Shown: piece by piece, positions 1 to 7,585 of the stretch | Numbering within the stretch: the stretch's first letter is position 1 | Layout of the letters: every line of letters starts with the position of its first letter | Assembly (NCBI RefSeq): GCF_900109095.1 | Contig: NZ_FNYZ01000031.1 | Coordinates: 1 to 41,275, forward strand | From: Sphingobium sp. AP50 | GTDB lineage: Bacteria > Pseudomonadota > Alphaproteobacteria > Sphingomonadales > Sphingomonadaceae | Direction of reading: 5' to 3' | Length of the DNA stretch: 41,275 nucleotides | Notes under the pieces: generated by a model | What the model was told of the DNA's origin: nothing | Database searches by the model: none | Seen by the model: only the letters and a program-made list of their open reading frames with translations | Program-made: the position numbers and the translations under genes

Positions 1-120
1 GTGATCCCCCTCCCCCATGATCGGCCCCTATTTGCGCCATTCCCCGACCCACTTCGCCAGCGGGCAGAAGTCGATGGGAGCCATCGCCTTCGGCTTCATT
101 TTAAGAAGGGAAACAGCACC
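1..120 (+). repeat. Repeat copy A, right part: leader before the gene at 121
   Basis: Nearly identical to 2379-2497, with only a handful of differences over about 120 bases. Both copies run directly into a start codon (121 and 2498) through the same Shine-Dalgarno stretch AAGAAGGGAAACAGCAC. A small hairpin, CGATGG/CCATCG, is kept in both copies although its loop differs. Positions 12-23 (CCCCCATGATCG) are the exact inverse complement of 41257-41268 at the other window end, so the end and the start together form one repeat copy if the molecule is circular. Confidence 0.85.
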
Positions 121-393
121 ATGAGGACCGACAGCCAGCTTTTCGCAGCGGTTCGCGCCTTGCCGCACATGACCATCACCAAGAACGAGGGGGAATATCG
201 CGTCACCTTCCGCATCGCGTCCATCGCGCTCGCAGATCGTGGACGCCATAACGCGGCTTGGCATCGGGAACATGCAGAGAAGGTTTCCTACTACACCGAT
301 TGCCGTTTGGACGCCCACGGCACCGCAAAGGAGCTTTCCGCCCATTTCGAGCGCATCATTGCTCGCACCGCCGAATTGGAGGCAGGCAAGTGA
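121..393 (+). CDS. Small hypothetical protein
   Basis: A 90-residue soluble protein with no signal peptide or membrane segment. I do not recognise its family. The ATG at 121 is chosen because GAAGGGA lies at a good distance and because the same leader precedes the ParB-like gene at 2498. The frame is open back to position 1, but that part is the duplicated untranslated leader. The stop overlaps the GTG start of the next gene (GTGA), so the two are probably translationally coupled. It is the first gene of a four-gene + strand cluster (121-2058) bracketed by the two repeat copies. The position in a likely leading region suggests an early-establishment role, but that is inference only. Confidence 0.6.
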   Translation: MRTDSQLFAAVRALPHMTITKNEGEYRVTFRIASIALADRGRHNAAWHREHAEKVSYYTDCRLDAHGTAKELSAHFERIIARTAELEAGK

Positions 394-1178
394 GCGGGGC
401 GGGCGACACGCTGGGCGACCAGATCGTTGCCGCTGGCCTTGCTGCCAATGGCTTCCTGCTGGACATAAATGGGGCGCTTAATGTGCCTCATGGTTTCCAG
501 CTTCCCGCGCCGTGGAATCTGCCGTCGCGCCTGTTCCGCTTTCCCATCGAGGTAATCAGCGCAGAGCAGGACGAGCCGCGCAAGATCGGCCTCCGCCATC
601 CCTTACTTGTCGCCCATCCTTTCGTGCAGCACGTCGAGAGCGTTCTGGGGATCGAGATCGCCCGCGAGGGTGTGACGAACCGCTACGGCTACAGCAATCG
701 GGAACATGGCCTTTGGCATCATGCCGTGGACCTTATCAGCGATGGCAAATGGCGTGATTTGCTGGAAACGCAGGAGTTCACCGAGCCGAGGAGCATCTTC
801 AACGCCGTTGTCTATGGCCTGACCTACTCGCACCATGAGGATAAGACGGCGAGCGGCCATATCAGCACCGCCGAGGCCCGTCAGATCATGCGGAACATGG
901 GAGCTACCGAACCGACCGACCGCGCCGCGTTGCTTCGCAGCTTTGCCAAGCCGTCAGCTTGCCAGCAGGAACGCGGGGCCGACCGTTGGCCGATCCATCT
1001 TCACGGACCTTGCGCCGAAGATAAGGCTTGGTCCTTCATCATCGGGATTGAGGACGGTTGGTTTTCCTATGACCGTTCCGGCTTCCTGCAATGGTCGCCC
1101 ATGGGCCGCGACCGCTACGCCGCAGGCGATAGCGCCAGCTTCACCGAGGCGAGCGGTCAGACCGCTTTCGCCTTTTGA
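390..1178 (+). CDS. Hypothetical protein
   Basis: About 262 residues from a GTG at 390 that overlaps the upstream stop by four bases. The frame is open further upstream, but that would overlap the preceding gene deeply, so the coupled GTG is preferred. The protein is soluble, with aromatic-rich blocks and no motif I can name. It sits in the short operon 121-2058, with the DUF6884-like gene 11 bases after its stop. Its codon use resembles that of its neighbours. The function is unknown. Confidence 0.55.
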   Translation: MSGAGDTLGDQIVAAGLAANGFLLDINGALNVPHGFQLPAPWNLPSRLFRFPIEVISAEQDEPRKIGLRHPLLVAHPFVQHVESVLGIEIAREGVTNRYGYSNREHGLWHHAVDLISDGKWRDLLETQEFTEPRSIFNAVVYGLTYSHHEDKTASGHISTAEARQIMRNMGATEPTDRAALLRSFAKPSACQQERGADRWPIHLHGPCAEDKAWSFIIGIEDGWFSYDRSGFLQWSPMGRDRYAAGDSASFTEASGQTAFAF

Positions 1179-1189
1179 GGGGATCGAGC

Positions 1190-1804
1190 ATGGCCCGCCA
1201 TTGCATCCGAGAACCCCGCTACGTTCCCCCGGTGCAACGCATCGGGGAACAACCCGACCTGTTCGGCGGCCCGACCCTTTCCCACGTTGCCGAGCGCAAG
1301 GGACCGCCGAAAGGATGGCAGCGCCAATTGCAAAAATGGGGCCGCTGCACCGTCATGGCCGATCTAGAGGCGGGAGAGCCGCCCAAGATCGACCCGGCCC
1401 CCGCGCCGGTTATCCTTGTCGCTTGCGTTGCCGCCAAACTGGACCGCCCCGCCCCCGCCCGCGCGCTCTATACCTCGCCATGGTTCCAGAAGGCCCGCGC
1501 CTACGTCGAAAGGCAGGGAGCGCCGTGGTTCATCCTGTCCGCTAAGCATGGCCTGATCGCGCCGGAAACTGTGATCGCGCCCTATGACGAGACGCTAGGC
1601 GCGATGAAGGCAGGCGCGCGCCGTCTATGGGGCGCGCGCGTGATCGAGGCGATGGCCGCGCAGATCGACGCCGCCGCGCCGCTGATCGTTCTCGCAGGCC
1701 GCAACTATCGCGATCCGCTCTGGCCCAGCATCGAGCGGCGCGCATCGGCCCCGATGGCGGGCCTTGGCATCGGCCAGCAACTCGCTTGGCTCACCACGAA
1801 TTGA
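1190..1804 (+). CDS. DUF6884-like protein
   Basis: 204 residues from the ATG at 1190, preceded by GAGGGGA. The middle of the protein has the pattern I associate with the DUF6884 family: a hydrophobic strand ending VACVAAKLDRPAPA, then LYTSPWF, then WFILSAKHGLI followed by a PYDETL segment, and near the end a strand leading to AGRNYRDPL. DUF6884 proteins are common on phages and plasmids and distantly resemble the YaaA peroxide-stress fold. The first roughly 75 residues are basic, proline-rich and not recognised. Its biochemical role is not established. It is cotranscribed with its upstream and downstream neighbours. Confidence 0.65.
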   Translation: MARHCIREPRYVPPVQRIGEQPDLFGGPTLSHVAERKGPPKGWQRQLQKWGRCTVMADLEAGEPPKIDPAPAPVILVACVAAKLDRPAPARALYTSPWFQKARAYVERQGAPWFILSAKHGLIAPETVIAPYDETLGAMKAGARRLWGARVIEAMAAQIDAAAPLIVLAGRNYRDPLWPSIERRASAPMAGLGIGQQLAWLTTN

Positions 1805-1815
1805 AAGGCCGCACT

Positions 1816-2058
1816 ATGGCTATCCGTCTGATCGAAGGCTTGCACCTGACCGCAACGCAGAAGCGCCACCTTGGCGAAATCCTCGCTCAAGGCTGGGCCG
1901 AGGGGTATTCGGGCCGCATCCGCTACAGCGTGTCGCCCATCGAGGGCGAGCCGCGCCGCTTCCGTTATCACTGGCGCAAGAACGAGCGCGACGACTTCGG
2001 CCGACCTGTCACGCGCGAAGGGCTCGGCATCATCGAATGGCTGGCCGATCCCGGTTGA
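1816..2058 (+). CDS. Small hypothetical protein
   Basis: 80 residues starting 11 bases after the preceding stop, with GAAAGG as a weak ribosome site. It is rich in Arg and aromatic residues, with a central RYHWRKNERDDFGRP segment. It has no membrane segment or signal peptide and I do not recognise a family. It is the last gene of the cluster; a GC hairpin followed by a T tract lies about 170 bases downstream (2231-2254). Confidence 0.5.
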   Translation: MAIRLIEGLHLTATQKRHLGEILAQGWAEGYSGRIRYSVSPIEGEPRRFRYHWRKNERDDFGRPVTREGLGIIEWLADPG

Positions 2059-2230
2059 CGCGAGCCAGACCTACGGCGCCATGATGACGCTGGATCTCGT
2101 TACCGAGATCTAGCGGCGCTCCCCGTTTGCGCGCGCCAGGACGCCGATCGCCGGCATCCCGGCGCGCGGGTCGATCGACATTCCCCGCCGATGGCGGGCT
2201 ATGGCCTGCCATTCCTTCAGCCCAAATCGA

Positions 2231-2254
2231 GGCGGCAATGCCGCCGCGTCTTTT
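2231..2254 (+). terminator. Intrinsic terminator after the 121-2058 operon
   Basis: The stem GGCGGC/GCCGCC has a three-base loop AAT and is followed by GCG and then TCTTTT. It lies downstream of the gene ending at 2058. The rest of the gene-free stretch 2059-2497 is filled from 2265 onward by repeat copy B. In 2059-2230 I see only GC-rich sequence with no credible gene. Confidence 0.55.
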
Positions 2255-2264
2255 GATCGATTCC

Positions 2265-2497
2265 GGGGCCTGTTCCGGCCCCCTGGCGCAAGGGCTGGAC
2301 CGTCTCACCGCTACGCGGCTCGCTTGGCGATCATGGGGGTTTCCCCGTCCTTCCGCGCCTTCGGCTTGTGCAGGCCGGGTGATCCCCCTCCCCCATGATC
2401 GGCCCCTATTTGCGCCATTCCCCGACCCAGTTCGCCACTTGGCAGAAGTCGATGGGGCCATCGCCTTCGGCTCCATTTTAAGAAGGGAAACAGCACA
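2265..2497 (+). repeat. Repeat copy B: hairpins plus leader before parB-like gene
   Basis: The left part (2265-2346) matches 41192-41275, beginning with the hairpin GGGGCC/GGCCCC. The right part (2379-2497) matches 1-120. Between them lie 32 bases (2347-2378) absent at the joined window ends. An inverted repeat, CGATCATGGGGG (2328-2339) with CCCCCATGATCG (2390-2401), could form a large cruciform or single-stranded hairpin. The element ends with the Shine-Dalgarno sequence of the gene at 2498, so it is that gene's upstream regulatory region. Confidence 0.85.
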
Positions 2498-4645
2498 ATG
2501 GCTAAGACTTCCAAGACCACCATCCTGCACCTGACCGTCGATCAGCTTCACCGGAGCGAACGGAACGTGCGTAAGAAGCCGTCCAGCGCCGCGAGCGATG
2601 CCGAGCTTTCCGCCTCCCTGTTGTCCGTGGGCCTTATTCAACCGATGGTCGTTTCGGTGCGCGAGGATGGCGGCTATGCGGTTGAGGCAGGGGACCGCCG
2701 CCGCCGCCTTCTCACCGCGCTTGCCGAGGCCGATCCGAGCAGGAAGGCGTTGACCTTCCCATGCGTCAAGATCGAGGACTTGAGCAAGATCACTGAAATC
2801 AGCATGGCCGAAAACCGCGCGCGTGAGGCTATGTCGTTGCCCGATGTATATATGGGCTTCGCTGCCATTCGGGCCGAGCGCCCCGAGGCGACCCTAGAAG
2901 AACTTGGCGCGATGTTCGGCTATGATGTGGCCCGCACCGCACGGATCATGCGGATTGCGAACCTCCATCCCGAAATCATGGCCCTCTACAGCACGGGCGA
3001 GATCGATGACGGGCAGGCACAGGCTTATGCTGCGACCGAAGATCGCTCGTTACAGATCGCGGTCTATCGCCAGCTTGAAAAGGAGGCGACCCACGCGCAC
3101 CAGAAGAATGCCAGCGCCATTCGCAAGGCGATGAAGTCCGGCGACCACGAACTGACGAAACTCATGTGCTATGTCGGCGTGGATGCCTACCGCGCAGCGG
3201 GCGGCGAGTTTGAAGCGGACCTATTTGCACAGGACGGCGCGGGGATCGTTCAGAATCCCGATGTGCTGCGCGATCTTGCCGAGCAGCGCAAGGCCGAGGA
3301 TATGGATCGTTTCGAGCATAATATCGTCCGCAATGGGCGGATGCTTGGCGAGAAATGGGGCCGTGCGGACCTCGAATTTTCATGGGCGACCACCCCTCCG
3401 CAGATCAAGCAATATGGCTATCTTTCGACCGATCATGAGCTTCGCATTCGAGAGCCGAAGCGCGGCCCACTGTCCAAAGACCGGGCTAAAATCCATGCAT
3501 CCATGACTTCCCGCCTTGCCGCCATGATCGGGGAGGATGACGAGCCTTTGCCCGGTCAGGAAGAGGCATACGAGAAGCTGGTGGCCGAGATCGCCGAGCT
3601 GGACGCGCAGCGCACCGTTATCCTTCCCAAGAAGGGCGCAGTCGTCGGCATCGCGTCGATCGAGAACGATGGCCGTTTCGATGTAGAGCTTTGGTTTGCG
3701 GATCGGGCGGCGAAGGGCGCGGAACTGCCCAAGGGAGCGACCGAGCAGCGCGGACCCAAGCCCGAGCCGACTCCGGCAGAGGCCGAGCGCGCGCGCTTCG
3801 GGCTGTCGAAGGACAACATGCAAGTGATGATGCTGATCCGGCGCGACATGATCCGGGCCGAGCTGATGCAGTCGGCCAGCGCCGGTTCATCGCTCGCGCT
3901 CGACTTCATGCTGTTCACGCAGGCGCGGACCATCCTCACCCCAACGCAGGGCTATGGGAACACCGTCTATTTCCATGGCGAGCATCAGGGCATCAATGAC
4001 CTTCCGCACGACGAGGACGGCACGACCAAGATTCACGATCTAGTCAAAGTTCGCCCCGAGCGGGCGGCTTGGCTCACCACCAAAGAGGGCTTGGCGTCGG
4101 GCGCATGGGTGACGGCCCGCGATCCTATCGAGGGCTTTGCCCTGTTCCGCCAACTGTCCGATAGCGACAAGAACAAGGTGGCGGGCATGATCGCCGGTCA
4201 TATGCTGCTGGCGACCACATCGGTTTGTTCCGATGGCCGCACCCCGCGCATGGTCCGCGAGCTGGCCAACTGTATCGAGGCCGAAGCCGGTTTCGGACGC
4301 TGGCGCGATGCGGTGGAGCTGGACGAGGCGTTTTTCTCCACCTTCTCGAATAAGGCGCGCCTCGCACTTCTCGACACTTGGGGCTTGGCGGAGCGCGTCA
4401 AGGGCATGAAGGGCGACGAAACCGCCGCTTTCTGCGCTCGCATTGCGAATTGCGATGACGAGGACGCCAAGTTGCTTGGCCTCCATCCCGACGATGTTGC
4501 CGAGGCCGTGAACTGGCTTCCGGACTTCATGGAGAGCGGCACCGTGCCGCCCCTCCCCGTCAAGCAGGACGACGAGGCCGACGAGGCCGACGAGGACGCC
4601 GACGAGCTGGGGGACGATGACGGCGAATACGACGAGGCCGCGTAA
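2498..4645 (+). CDS. ParB/RepB/Spo0J-family protein, large form
   Basis: 715 residues, about twice the length of a classical ParB. The N-terminal part carries the ParB/Srx-type nucleotide-binding fold: LLSVGLIQPMVV near residue 45, an AGDRRRR box near residue 65 that corresponds to the GERR phosphate motif, and an ENRARE box near residue 105 that corresponds to ENxxR. A helical region resembling the ParB helix-turn-helix follows. The remaining roughly 450 residues are not recognised, and the C terminus is very acidic (runs of Asp/Glu). No parA adjoins it; the plasmid's ParA is at 11.9 kb with its own small partner. A role in segregation is therefore uncertain. Similar ParB-like proteins occur in plasmid leading regions. 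The start follows GAAGGGA in the duplicated leader. Confidence 0.8.
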   Translation: MAKTSKTTILHLTVDQLHRSERNVRKKPSSAASDAELSASLLSVGLIQPMVVSVREDGGYAVEAGDRRRRLLTALAEADPSRKALTFPCVKIEDLSKITEISMAENRAREAMSLPDVYMGFAAIRAERPEATLEELGAMFGYDVARTARIMRIANLHPEIMALYSTGEIDDGQAQAYAATEDRSLQIAVYRQLEKEATHAHQKNASAIRKAMKSGDHELTKLMCYVGVDAYRAAGGEFEADLFAQDGAGIVQNPDVLRDLAEQRKAEDMDRFEHNIVRNGRMLGEKWGRADLEFSWATTPPQIKQYGYLSTDHELRIREPKRGPLSKDRAKIHASMTSRLAAMIGEDDEPLPGQEEAYEKLVAEIAELDAQRTVILPKKGAVVGIASIENDGRFDVELWFADRAAKGAELPKGATEQRGPKPEPTPAEAERARFGLSKDNMQVMMLIRRDMIRAELMQSASAGSSLALDFMLFTQARTILTPTQGYGNTVYFHGEHQGINDLPHDEDGTTKIHDLVKVRPERAAWLTTKEGLASGAWVTARDPIEGFALFRQLSDSDKNKVAGMIAGHMLLATTSVCSDGRTPRMVRELANCIEAEAGFGRWRDAVELDEAFFSTFSNKARLALLDTWGLAERVKGMKGDETAAFCARIANCDDEDAKLLGLHPDDVAEAVNWLPDFMESGTVPPLPVKQDDEADEADEDADELGDDDGEYDEAA

Positions 4646-4651
4646 TGTTCT

Positions 4652-4682
4652 GGCCGGTGGAGTCTTTTGCATTCCACCGGCC
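4652..4682 (+). terminator. Hairpin terminator after parB-like gene
   Basis: The 10-bp stem GGCCGGTGGA/TCCACCGGCC has an 11-base loop that includes TTTT. It starts seven bases after the stop of the ParB-like gene. There is no long T tract after it. The same stem reappears at 5096-5124. Confidence 0.6.
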
Positions 4683-4716
4683 TTCCCCCCTGCTATGTTG
4701 CCGAGCGGAGATTGCT

Positions 4717-5016
4717 ATGACCGTCGAAATTCTCGCAGACCCCGAAGTGAAAGCCGCGCTGGACCGGCTCATTGATATTGCCCGCTCCGATACCGGACAG
4801 TCAGCCCGTGTCGCCAATTTCTTGCTGGCATGGTGGAATGGCGACGATTGGGGCCACTTCCCGATTTCCGACCTGTTCGGTGTGGACCGTCCGATTGCCG
4901 CCGACATGGCGACCATCTTTGCGTTCCTGGGCCAGTATCCCGGCGCGATCTACGCCGATGCTTTTGGCTACCGCGATGCGATGGCCGATCTTGTCGAGCA
5001 ATGGCGCACGACTTGA
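4717..5016 (+). CDS. DUF7673-like small protein
   Basis: 99 residues from the ATG at 4717. It has a hydrophobic and aromatic central part (FLLAWWNGDDWGHFP) followed by DLFGVDRPIAADMATIF. This resembles the family annotated DUF7673 on sphingomonad and other proteobacterial plasmids, but I am recalling the pattern and have not searched. The function is unknown. Hairpins with the same stem flank it on both sides (4652-4682 and 5096-5124), so it is probably a single-gene transcription unit. Confidence 0.6.
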   Translation: MTVEILADPEVKAALDRLIDIARSDTGQSARVANFLLAWWNGDDWGHFPISDLFGVDRPIAADMATIFAFLGQYPGAIYADAFGYRDAMADLVEQWRTT

Positions 5017-5095
5017 GCCGCGCCGCGCGCGGCCTATAACGGTTTTCGAGCATCCGGGGGCGAAGGCGAAAATAGCCCGCGGTTGTTTGAGTGCT

Positions 5096-5124
5096 GGCCG
5101 GTGGAGCGTTCCGCTCCACCGGCC
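5096..5124 (+). terminator. 13-bp hairpin after the gene at 4717-5016
   Basis: A perfect stem GGCCGGTGGAGCG/CGCTCCACCGGCC with a three-base loop, followed by CCCTTCCC. It carries the same GGCCGGTGGA stem as 4652-4682, so the element has been duplicated around the small gene at 4717. Confidence 0.6.
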
Positions 5125-5258
5125 CCCTTCCCAAGATCGAGCGGAATGTGCGTTCAGTCCGTCGCGCGCTCCAAGCCGCACATCGGACGATGATTGCCCT
5201 TCGGAATCCTTGCCTCTAGCTGGATGCACGGCCACGCCTCCAAGTGTCAGGCCGCCCA

Positions 5259-5300
5259 CTTTCGGCAAGCGTGATCGGCAATGTTCACGCTTGCCGAAAG
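5259..5300. promoter_or_regulatory. Perfect 16-bp inverted repeat upstream of toxin-antitoxin operon
   Basis: The arms CTTTCGGCAAGCGTGA (5259-5274) and TCACGCTTGCCGAAAG (5285-5300) are separated by 10 bases. No T tract follows. It lies about 30-70 bases upstream of a possible promoter (TTCTTT at 5329-5334, TGCTAT at 5352-5357, 17-base spacing), before AGGTGGA and the ATG at 5368. It could be an operator for the operon, a partition-protein binding site, or a single-stranded hairpin signal. Confidence 0.5.
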
Positions 5301-5367
5301 ACCAGCGGGAACCGTCGCCGCTCACCTGTTCTTTATTCGTTCAGCAGTTAATGCTATAGGTGGAACC

Positions 5368-5670
5368 ATGACGACCAGCGCCCCAACCGCTCCCCTGTGG
5401 ACCCAAGATCAGGCGATTGCCTATGAGGCGGCGCTAGAGGCCATCAATGACGTGATCGCCGGTTACAGCGAGCAGATCGCGCTTGAGCAGGATAGCCCGA
5501 CGCCGAATGCAGCGCGTATTGCCTGGCTCGAAATGCGAACCGATCAGGCGACCGAAATCATGCACTCGCTCAACGTCGCGGACACCGCGAACGTCCGCCA
5601 AGTGCTGACCGAATATAGCGCCATCGTGCGCGCGCGTGACGCCGCCGAAGCCGTCGCCATTGCCGCCTAA
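5368..5670 (+). CDS. Probable antitoxin paired with zeta toxin
   Basis: 100 residues from the ATG at 5368 after AGGTGGA. A longer frame begins at 5281, but it would run through the promoter region. The protein is mostly helical and acidic, without a signal or membrane segment and without an obvious DNA-binding fold. It ends eight bases before the zeta-type kinase gene. Small helical proteins directly upstream of zeta toxins are typically the antitoxin (epsilon-like role, blocking the ATP site). The assignment rests on position and general character, not on a recognised motif. Confidence 0.6.
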   Translation: MTTSAPTAPLWTQDQAIAYEAALEAINDVIAGYSEQIALEQDSPTPNAARIAWLEMRTDQATEIMHSLNVADTANVRQVLTEYSAIVRARDAAEAVAIAA

Positions 5671-5678
5671 GAGGCGGC

Positions 5679-6578
5679 ATGGATCGCGACCCCGAACGGC
5701 ATAGCCTCTCCCCCGACGCCCTCCAGAAAATCTACGAAACCCGCGTTGCGCCCCGCCTGTTCAGGGGCGCGCAGAGCGTCGAGCAGCCGACCGCGATTGT
5801 CTTGGGCGGACAGCCGGGATCGGGAAAGACACCGATGCAAAACCACGCCGCCCGCGAGTTCGCGGCCAGCGGCGGGATGGTGAAGATCATCGGGGATGAT
5901 CTTCGCGCCTATCTGCCCAACTATAAGAGCTTGCAGCGCGCCGATGACAAAAGCGCGGCCTTCTACACCGACCGCGATTCAGGCCGCTTGGTCGAGAAGG
6001 CGATTGCCGAGGCGGCGCACCGCCGCGTCAATGTGCTGGTGGAAGGGACGATGCGCAATCCGGAGACGGTCGCGGCGACCTTGCGGCAATTCAGGGAGGC
6101 CGGTTTCAGGACCGACGCGCGCGCCCTGGCCGTCAGCCCCGAAATGTCGAGCCTTGGCATCTTGCAGCGATACGCGGCGCAAAAGGAGAGCCGTGGCGTT
6201 GGTCGCATGACCACCACCGAGGCCCATCAGAATGCCTTGCGCGGGATGCTCGACACGCTGGACCGGATTCAGGATCAGCGGCTTGCCGACAGCCTCACAA
6301 TCTACCGGCGCGGTGGCGAAGCGATTCACCGTTTCGATCTATCCAGCCCCGCGCGTGGCGATGAACCGCGCGCGCGCGCGCTGGTCGAGCGCGAACGCAT
6401 TCGCCCGTTGACGCCGCAAGAAGCCGCCTACAAGCAACGGGAGATCGAGCGGCTGACCCCGATTCTGCAAAAGCATGGCGTCATTCCTGCGCGCGCGCCA
6501 GAGCGCAGCGCAGAGGCCGACCGCGCAAAACCGGCTGTTCCTTCCCCTCCCCGCCGCGACGAGGACCGGGAACGCTAG
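5679..6578 (+). CDS. Zeta toxin family kinase
   Basis: 299 residues with the zeta fold signatures. The Walker A motif GQPGSGKT is at residues 44-51. GDDLRAYLPNY (72-82) is equivalent to the substrate-binding D-x-x-R-x-x-hP-x-Y motif. VEGTMR follows at about 121-126. Characterised zeta toxins phosphorylate UDP-N-acetylglucosamine and so block peptidoglycan precursor synthesis. The roughly 70-residue C-terminal tail is Arg/Pro/Glu-rich and probably disordered. It lies directly behind the probable antitoxin gene, and GAGG precedes the ATG. It is likely a plasmid-addiction module. The key P-loop Lys50 is present, so the toxin appears intact. Confidence 0.85.
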   Translation: MDRDPERHSLSPDALQKIYETRVAPRLFRGAQSVEQPTAIVLGGQPGSGKTPMQNHAAREFAASGGMVKIIGDDLRAYLPNYKSLQRADDKSAAFYTDRDSGRLVEKAIAEAAHRRVNVLVEGTMRNPETVAATLRQFREAGFRTDARALAVSPEMSSLGILQRYAAQKESRGVGRMTTTEAHQNALRGMLDTLDRIQDQRLADSLTIYRRGGEAIHRFDLSSPARGDEPRARALVERERIRPLTPQEAAYKQREIERLTPILQKHGVIPARAPERSAEADRAKPAVPSPPRRDEDRER

Positions 6579-6588
6579 GATTTTGCGC

Positions 6589-6927
6589 TTACCGCTGGCT
6601 ACACTTTAGGTCGATCGCGCCCATTGCAAGCTGCGAAGGCGAACCGCCTTCGCGCGCCACTTCCTCATCAATGCAGCGCTGCCGTGGGCTGCGCGTGTCC
6701 TTCGGCTGTTCTTCCACAACGTAAACGGTGCGACCATCCGGCGCCACCACGGTTCGCACCGGGGGCTGTTTCGTGCGATCAGCCCCCGGCTGCGCCGGCA
6801 CGACATACACGGTGCGGCCATCGGGCGTAGTGACGACGCGCGGCTGTTCTCCCGCAGACTGCGCGACAACCGGCGCAGCGACCGAGAGCAACGCGCATAT
6901 CTTCAATGAATTTGCGAGTTTGCCCAT
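6589..6927 (-). CDS. Small secreted protein with PDGRTVYVV repeats
   Basis: 112 residues. An N-terminal signal peptide with a hydrophobic stretch (SLKICALLSVAAPVVAQ) predicts export to the periplasm. The mature protein contains the 9-residue unit PDGRTVYVV twice, about 31 residues apart, in a proline-rich linker, and then a Cys-containing C-terminal part (RQRCIDEEV ... LKCSQR) that could form one disulfide. GAGGAAG precedes the ATG. It converges on the zeta toxin gene, whose stop is 10 bases away. I do not recognise a family. Confidence 0.6.
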   Translation of the reverse strand: MGKLANSLKICALLSVAAPVVAQSAGEQPRVVTTPDGRTVYVVPAQPGADRTKQPPVRTVVAPDGRTVYVVEEQPKDTRSPRQRCIDEEVAREGGSPSQLAMGAIDLKCSQR

Positions 6928-7028
6928 ACATCTTCCTCACCAACCATTGGAATATGAGCGCCCGCGCCAACGACCGCAAGGAAGCGATCACAACAAGTTG
7001 ATTGGCGTCGGGCCGACCCTTGGCGCTA

Positions 7029-7111
7029 CTTTTCAGGGGCGGGCAATGACCCCGCTAACGGGAGCCGGATAACCGCAAGGACTGGCCCCACAACCTGAAA
7101 AGGAGAGAGCC
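7029..7111 (+). promoter_or_regulatory. Structured 5' leader, candidate cis-regulatory RNA
   Basis: A 9-bp outer stem pairs CTTTTCAGG (7029-7037) with CCTGAAAAG (7094-7102). The 3' arm runs into the ribosome site AAAAGGAGAG of the gene at 7112. Inside are G/C-rich segments (GGGCAATGACCCC, CCGCTAACGGG, GCCGGATAACCGCAAGG) that can form further hairpins. Folding of the outer stem would partly hide the ribosome site. It does not match a riboswitch consensus that I can name. Confidence 0.4.
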
Positions 7112-7579
7112 ATGAAAATGGCTGTTCGCGCCATGCTTGGCGCATTGGCGACGCTTGCCTTGGCAAGCCCATCGTTCGCCGCGAGCGTTGCACCAACGAG
7201 CTACACGTTCACCCTCAAGGGCGGCGGCAACGTGGTCCAGGGCAGTAGCATCTGGGCTTGCGGATGGACCTTGCAGGGGCAGACCACATCATCGTCGGGC
7301 GGGTCGATCTCTGGTGGCGTCGGAGACACCAATCCGAATTGCGGGCAGCTTTCGGTTGGTTCGACGACTTGGTCCGTCACTTCGGCCACAGCCGGCGTTT
7401 TTCACGGCCTCCGCATTACTGGCGGCGGACTTTCGTGCTCTACATCGGCCAATGTGCCGTTCACGATCATGAAAACCGGCAACAACATCAACTCGTTTTT
7501 CTTCAATTCCGTGACCTTCGGAAGCTGCAACTACAATGCCAACCTCAACACGGGAGCAGCATTGACCGTAACTCCGTAG
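7112..7579 (+). CDS. Secreted PraB-like protein
   Basis: 155 residues. A clear signal peptide (MKMAVRAMLGALATLALASPSFA) predicts export. The mature part is rich in Gly, Ser, Thr and Asn and has cysteines suited to disulfides (IWACGW, NPNCGQ, LSCSTS, GSCNYN). The size, export signal and beta-rich composition resemble the small PraB-type proteins annotated as alkane-oxidation activators; this is recall of a pattern and is only moderately secure. The gene stands alone between a structured leader and a strong terminator. It has an excellent ribosome site (AAAAGGAGAGAG). No alkane genes are nearby. Confidence 0.55.
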   Translation: MKMAVRAMLGALATLALASPSFAASVAPTSYTFTLKGGGNVVQGSSIWACGWTLQGQTTSSSGGSISGGVGDTNPNCGQLSVGSTTWSVTSATAGVFHGLRITGGGLSCSTSANVPFTIMKTGNNINSFFFNSVTFGSCNYNANLNTGAALTVTP

Positions 7580-7585
7580 CCGCCT

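Larger units (their letters stand above)
5017..5367. other. Gene-free stretch with two strong inverted repeats
   Basis: I see no credible gene in these 351 bases. They contain the terminator hairpin 5096-5124, a perfect 16-bp inverted repeat at 5259-5300, and the probable promoter of the zeta toxin-antitoxin operon just upstream of 5368. Confidence 0.7.

Noticed and set aside
3380..3939. Open frames on the - strand inside the ParB-like gene
   Set aside because: They are antisense shadows without ribosome sites or conserved features.
7029..7111. Assignment of the leader to the cyclic-di-GMP-I (GEMM) riboswitch class
   Set aside because: GGGCAA and GCAAGG fragments recall the class, but the order, spacing and receptor positions do not match, so it is reported only as unclassified.
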